Of a stretch of 7,751 bases of DNA, positions 5,244 to 7,751 are shown piece by piece. Position numbers and translations under genes: made by a program. The notes beneath the pieces were generated by a model. The model was given only the letters and a program-made list of their open reading frames with translations, was not told the origin of the DNA and did no database searches. Source of the DNA: Deltaproteobacteria bacterium. Its GTDB lineage: Bacteria > Desulfobacterota > GWC2-55-46. Location: NCBI GenBank assembly GCA_021825035.1, contig JAKAIQ010000099.1:1-7751 (forward strand), given 5' to 3'. Every line of letters begins with the position of its first letter. The first letter of the stretch is position 1.

Positions 5244-6155
5244 TTAAGCCCCGAAAACCCCTCTGACGAGTCTCTTCAGCCATAGCTGAAGGCTGCCCTG
5301 GCGGCTTGGAGCGGAGGAGGCGGGCCTTACTTCCTCAGGGTGAGCGAGCGCCTCTCGCATGAGAAGGGCGCTCTCAAAACGTTTTCGCGGTTCGCGTTCG
5401 AGGGCGTGGAGGATTGTCTCTTCCAGTCCAGGGGATATCTCGGCGCGGAACCTCCGCGGCGGCGGCGGGTCTTCCCTGACCTTGGCCCGTATGACGGCAT
5501 AAACGTTTCCGCCGGTGAAAGGCACCGTTCCGGTCAGCATCTCGTATAATATGACCCCGAGACTGTATATATCGCTTCTCCGGTCACCCCGGCGCCCCTT
5601 CACCTGCTCGGGAGCCATATAATCCGGCGTGCCCATCGTCTGCGAAAGCCCCGACCACGTGATCTTCCGCAGCGTGGCGTCAAGGGCGATGCCGAGATCC
5701 ATCAATTTTATCTTTCCATCCGGCATTATCATGATGTTTTCAGGCTTGAGGTCGCGGTGGACGACGCCATGTCCGTGCATATAGACGAGGGCGTCGGCTA
5801 TCTGGATGGCTATATCGATCGCGTCCGGAACAGGAATCGGCTTCTCGCGCCGGAGCCTCTCGCTCAGCAGTTCGCCCTCGACGTACTCCATCACGAGATA
5901 TACCCGGCTCTTCCGCGCCGGGCTGAGCACCTTTATGATGGCAGGGTAGTCAAGGCGCTGCCCGATCTTCTCCTCGCGGAGAAACCTTTCGTGAAAGACG
6001 ATATCGCCCTCGTACTGGATGTACGGCGCCTTTAGCGCCACCATGCGTCCGGTCTCCATGTCGATTGCGCGGAAGATCGTGGCCATGCCGCTTCGGGAAA
6101 TGACGTCGATCAGCCGGTACTGATCGAGCGTCTGGCCTGGAGCGAGTTCACCCAT
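5244..6155 (-). CDS. Soluble Hanks-type Ser/Thr protein kinase
   Basis: 303 residues. The kinase domain spans about 13-270: glycine loop ISRSGMATIF (19-28), ATP-binding VALK with K42, HRDLKPEN (133-140) with catalytic D135 and N140, DLG in place of DFG (153-155), GTPDYMAPEQ (175-184), SDIYSLGV (194-201) with D195, and R259 of the last subdomain. All catalytic residues are present. The glycine loop keeps only G23; the other positions usually Gly are S20, S22 and A25. There is no transmembrane segment and no PASTA or other sensor domain. After a Pro/Ser-rich linker (277-287) the protein ends in a basic amphipathic helix (289-302) that could touch membranes. It probably phosphorylates Ser/Thr of cytoplasmic partners; the PP2C encoded just upstream is the likely opposing enzyme. 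The ATG at 6155 has no Shine-Dalgarno sequence and lies 2 bases from a predicted RNA start. Confidence 0.95.
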   Translation of the reverse strand: MGELAPGQTLDQYRLIDVISRSGMATIFRAIDMETGRMVALKAPYIQYEGDIVFHERFLREEKIGQRLDYPAIIKVLSPARKSRVYLVMEYVEGELLSERLRREKPIPVPDAIDIAIQIADALVYMHGHGVVHRDLKPENIMIMPDGKIKLMDLGIALDATLRKITWSGLSQTMGTPDYMAPEQVKGRRGDRRSDIYSLGVILYEMLTGTVPFTGGNVYAVIRAKVREDPPPPRRFRAEISPGLEETILHALEREPRKRFESALLMREALAHPEEVRPASSAPSRQGSLQLWLKRLVRGVFGA

Positions 6156-6163
6156 ATAATCGC

Positions 6164-6193
6164 ATCTTAACAGGACGGGTCAAGACGTGTCAA
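6164..6193 (-). promoter_or_regulatory. Sigma-70-like promoter of the Ser/Thr kinase gene
   Basis: Minus strand TTGACA (6193-6188, perfect -35), 18-base spacer, TAAGAT (6169-6164, 4 of 6) with an extended -10 TG one base upstream (TGTTAAGAT). The predicted RNA start is A at 6157, two bases before the kinase ATG at 6155. It lies between the phosphatase stop and the kinase start, so the kinase can be transcribed alone. Confidence 0.65.
6174..6193 (-). repeat. Tandem 10-bp direct repeats over the kinase promoter
   Basis: Minus strand TTGACACGTC followed directly by TTGACCCGTC, two 10-base units with one mismatch. The first unit contains the -35 hexamer and the second fills most of the spacer. 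The one-helical-turn period suits side-by-side binding of a regulator that would compete with RNA polymerase. Function is inferred from position. Confidence 0.4.
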
Positions 6194-6196
6194 GCG

Positions 6197-6210
6197 AGCC
6201 GCCTGCGGCT
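6197..6210 (-). other. Small GC hairpin between phosphatase and kinase
   Basis: AGCCGC and GCGGCT are complementary across two bases, just upstream of the kinase -35 and about 65 bases after the phosphatase stop. There is no T-tract, so a terminator role is weak. Confidence 0.25.
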
Positions 6211-6275
6211 TGCGATCATCCGGCCATCCTCAGGGCTTCTGCGAAAAAGCCGACTTGACTTTGCCGGCGCCCGCT

Positions 6276-7070
6276 TCACAGCCCGAGCCTCCACCATGAC
6301 TTCATCGCGGGCGGAGGACAGGAGATTACCAAAGCGGCTTGCACGCTTATGTTGTCCTCTCCCCCTGCCTCCCTGGTCCTCTTGACTATCGCCATGCAAG
6401 CGGCCTCGGGCCGGTTCTCCTTAAAGATTCCGGCTATCTCAGATTCAGGTAACATCCCGTGGACGCCGTCGCTGCACTGAATGAGCCGGTCTCCGGGCCT
6501 GATGTCCATGGTGAGGACGTCGATTGACGGAATAAGGTCGTGACCGAGGCACCGGCTGAGGACGTGGCGCCTGGGGTGAACTCGCGCCTCCTCCGGCGTG
6601 AGTATCCCGTATTCTACCTGCTCCCATACCCATGTATGGTCTTTCGTGAGCTGCGTAAAGTCTCCGCCCCTCAGGAGATAAAGGCGGGTGTCTCCAATAT
6701 GGACTGTTACAAGGGTGGAGGCGGCGATCAAGCTCGCCGTAAGGGTCGTACCCATGCGCCTAAGCTCCGGAACGGTCATCCCCTTCTGGTAAACCTCGAG
6801 GTTGGCGGCCTGCATGGCGCGCTTAAGGCGGTTCTGAAGCGAGAGGCGCCGCGGCGCTCCGTCCATCTCTCTTGCGAGGGTTTCCAGGGCGAGCGAACTC
6901 GCCACCTGGCCGGCGTTATGCCCGCCGAGGCCGTCGGCAACGGCGAAAAGCACCCCTTCGTCGTGCGGCCAGAATCCTACGGCGTCTTCGTTTACCTCGC
7001 GGACACATCCGACGTCCGTCAGATGAAAAAAATCTATCTCGAGCGTATCCGCCTTATCCGTCTGTTCCAT
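6276..7070 (-). CDS. PP2C-family protein Ser/Thr phosphatase
   Basis: 264 residues from the ATG at 7070. It has the full set of bacterial PP2C (PrpC/Stp-like) motifs: LTDVGCVREVNEDA (residues 17-30) with metal ligands at E28-D29, VADGLGGHNAG with D46, GTTLTA (107-112), HIGDTRLYLLRGG (124-136), LTKDHTW, RHVLSRCLG, CSDGVHGML with D201, and GEDNISVQ with D239. These acidic residues hold the two metal ions of the active site. It removes phosphate from Ser/Thr, and as the gene before the kinase it is the likely partner that resets kinase targets. A second in-frame ATG at 7109 would add 13 residues, but begins one base after a large stem-loop and lengthens the protein ahead of the domain. Neither start has a clear Shine-Dalgarno sequence, so the start is uncertain. 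It ends 120 bases before the kinase. The C-terminal tail (256-264) is short and basic. Confidence 0.94.
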   Translation of the reverse strand: MEQTDKADTLEIDFFHLTDVGCVREVNEDAVGFWPHDEGVLFAVADGLGGHNAGQVASSLALETLAREMDGAPRRLSLQNRLKRAMQAANLEVYQKGMTVPELRRMGTTLTASLIAASTLVTVHIGDTRLYLLRGGDFTQLTKDHTWVWEQVEYGILTPEEARVHPRRHVLSRCLGHDLIPSIDVLTMDIRPGDRLIQCSDGVHGMLPESEIAGIFKENRPEAACMAIVKRTREAGGEDNISVQAALVISCPPPAMKSWWRLGL

Positions 7071-7110
7071 ATGATAATGCCGCCGGTCTAACAGTATGTT
7101 AAAATGCATC

Positions 7111-7143
7111 GCGCACGCTTACCCCGCAGTTGTAAGCGTGCGC
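7111..7143 (-). terminator. Perfect 12-bp stem-loop after the permease gene
   Basis: GCGCACGCTTAC (7111-7122) pairs without mismatch with GTAAGCGTGCGC (7132-7143) around a 9-base loop. On the minus strand it is followed by GATGCATTTTAAC, so the T-tract is short and offset by six bases. It most likely ends the permease transcript, which stops 110 bases earlier, though it could also fold in the leader of the phosphatase message. Confidence 0.5.
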
Positions 7144-7253
7144 ATTTCAAGGATTAGAATTTGGCCCGGCGCTATTTAAAGGCCCCGGCTCCGTAACCCT
7201 TCAAGATCTGCAATCCATAGGGAATCGCGTCGCAGGCTCTTTCTTCCACAGCC

Positions 7254-7751
7254 CTAATCCTTCACCTCAGACGGTGCGCCTATGATAGCGCGGCCTGTCC
7301 GCCTGCTGTTGGCGTACACGTACGCGCCGCCCAATACAGCCCATAAGCCGGCTATGGCGAAGCAGATATAGGCCTCTTTCTGCGAGTCGCTATTTCCAAT
7401 GATATAGAGGTATATGATCGCGCCGAGCATGAGGAGATTCGCCGCAAGGCCGAGGACCGGCACGACGCCGTGCTTGATGAGGCTGAATTCATTCCTTTTC
7501 GCAAAGGCGACGATCGTCCACAGGCAGGTCAGCCCGTAAAGGACGAACGTGCCAAGGTTCGAGGCAAGGGTTATCCCTGTAAGGCCCACGACCGACTGGA
7601 CGCCTATGGCGGCGATGACCGTCGAGAAGGCCACAAGCACCCAGATGGCCCGGTGCGGGGTGGCGAACCGCCCATGCATGGCGCCGAGAACAGAGGGCAT
7701 CTCCCTGTCCTGAGACATGGCGTAACTTATCCTTACAGCCGTATTGAGGCA
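7254..7751 (-). CDS. APC-superfamily amino-acid permease, C-terminal 165 residues (cut by window edge)
   Basis: The reading frame is open to the right window edge, so the 5' part is missing. The first visible residues, NTAVRISYAMSQDREMP, then a G-x-x-H-x-R-x-x-T-P-H-R-A pattern, are the loop signature of amino acid-polyamine-organocation (APC) transporters. The internal ATG at 7718 within SYAMSQDR is not a start. Four hydrophobic helices follow (roughly AIWVLVAFSTVIAAIGV, LGTFVLYGLTCLWTIVAF, VLGLAANLLMLGAIIYLYII and AYICFAIAGLWAVLGGAYVY), matching the last four of a 12-helix permease. It is an inner-membrane importer or exchanger of amino acids or related amines; the substrate cannot be told from this part. 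It ends 183 bases before the phosphatase ATG, with a stem-loop between, so it is probably a separate transcript. Confidence 0.92.
   Translation of the reverse strand, partial: CLNTAVRISYAMSQDREMPSVLGAMHGRFATPHRAIWVLVAFSTVIAAIGVQSVVGLTGITLASNLGTFVLYGLTCLWTIVAFAKRNEFSLIKHGVVPVLGLAANLLMLGAIIYLYIIGNSDSQKEAYICFAIAGLWAVLGGAYVYANSRRTGRAIIGAPSEVKD

Noticed and set aside
6540..7091. 183-codon plus-strand ORF opposite the phosphatase
   Set aside because: Antisense shadow; the PP2C motifs on the minus strand are decisive.
7071..7109. Phosphatase start at 7109
   Set aside because: It begins one base from a large stem-loop and adds residues outside the domain. It cannot be fully excluded because neither start has a clear ribosome site.
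7144..7253. TTGAAG with TTTAAA/TTAAAT 18-19 bases downstream as a phosphatase promoter
   Set aside because: Each hexamer matches only 4 of 6, and the stem-loop at 7111-7143 would lie in the transcript. Too weak to annotate.
1..7751. CRISPR array, tRNA, rRNA, insertion sequence or prophage
   Set aside because: No regularly spaced repeats, cloverleaf, transposase motifs or terminal repeats were seen. All sizeable ORFs read as chromosomal housekeeping, transport or signalling genes.

Overview
The window carries nine protein-coding genes, all on the minus strand, so transcription runs from high to low coordinates. The two end genes are cut by the window edges. The DNA is moderately GC-rich by eye. 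Frequent ATA and AGG codons, two sequences matching sigma-54 (-24/-12) promoters, and an outer-membrane protein family I associate with Geobacter-like bacteria suggest a Gram-negative of the Desulfobacterota or Nitrospirota kind. This placement is an inference from style; there is no rRNA or phylogenetic marker in the window.

Right end (7751 to about 7111): the C-terminal third of an APC-family amino-acid permease, followed by a perfect 12-bp stem-loop that probably ends its transcript. Signalling block (7070 to 4499): a PP2C-type protein phosphatase, a soluble Hanks-type Ser/Thr protein kinase, and a response regulator with an RNA-binding ANTAR output domain. The kinase has its own sigma-70-like promoter and the ANTAR gene its own sigma-54-like promoter. 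In both, the predicted RNA start lies only 2-3 bases before the ATG and there is no Shine-Dalgarno sequence, so both messages may be nearly leaderless.

Envelope genes (4361 to 3107): a signal-peptide-bearing, probable outer-membrane beta-barrel protein of unknown function and a YnfA/UPF0060 four-helix membrane protein. Both have strong AGGAGG ribosome sites.

Left block (2889 to 1): the high-affinity potassium pump operon kdp. A textbook sigma-54 promoter is followed within about 17 bases by a 28-codon membrane micro-ORF with the best ribosome site in the window, then kdpF (26 aa), kdpA (start overlapping the kdpF stop) and the first 276 codons of kdpB. A 138-base gap holding a long stem-loop separates kdpA from kdpB. 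kdpC and any kdpDE sensor genes lie outside the window.

The most interesting points are: the micro-ORF ahead of kdpF; sigma-54 control of kdp in place of the sigma-70/KdpE arrangement known from E. coli; the kinase/phosphatase/ANTAR cluster with no histidine kinase; the probable leaderless starts; and the degenerate glycine loop of the kinase. The window contains no tRNA, rRNA, CRISPR array or insertion sequence that I can see. No gap between genes exceeds 300 bases.
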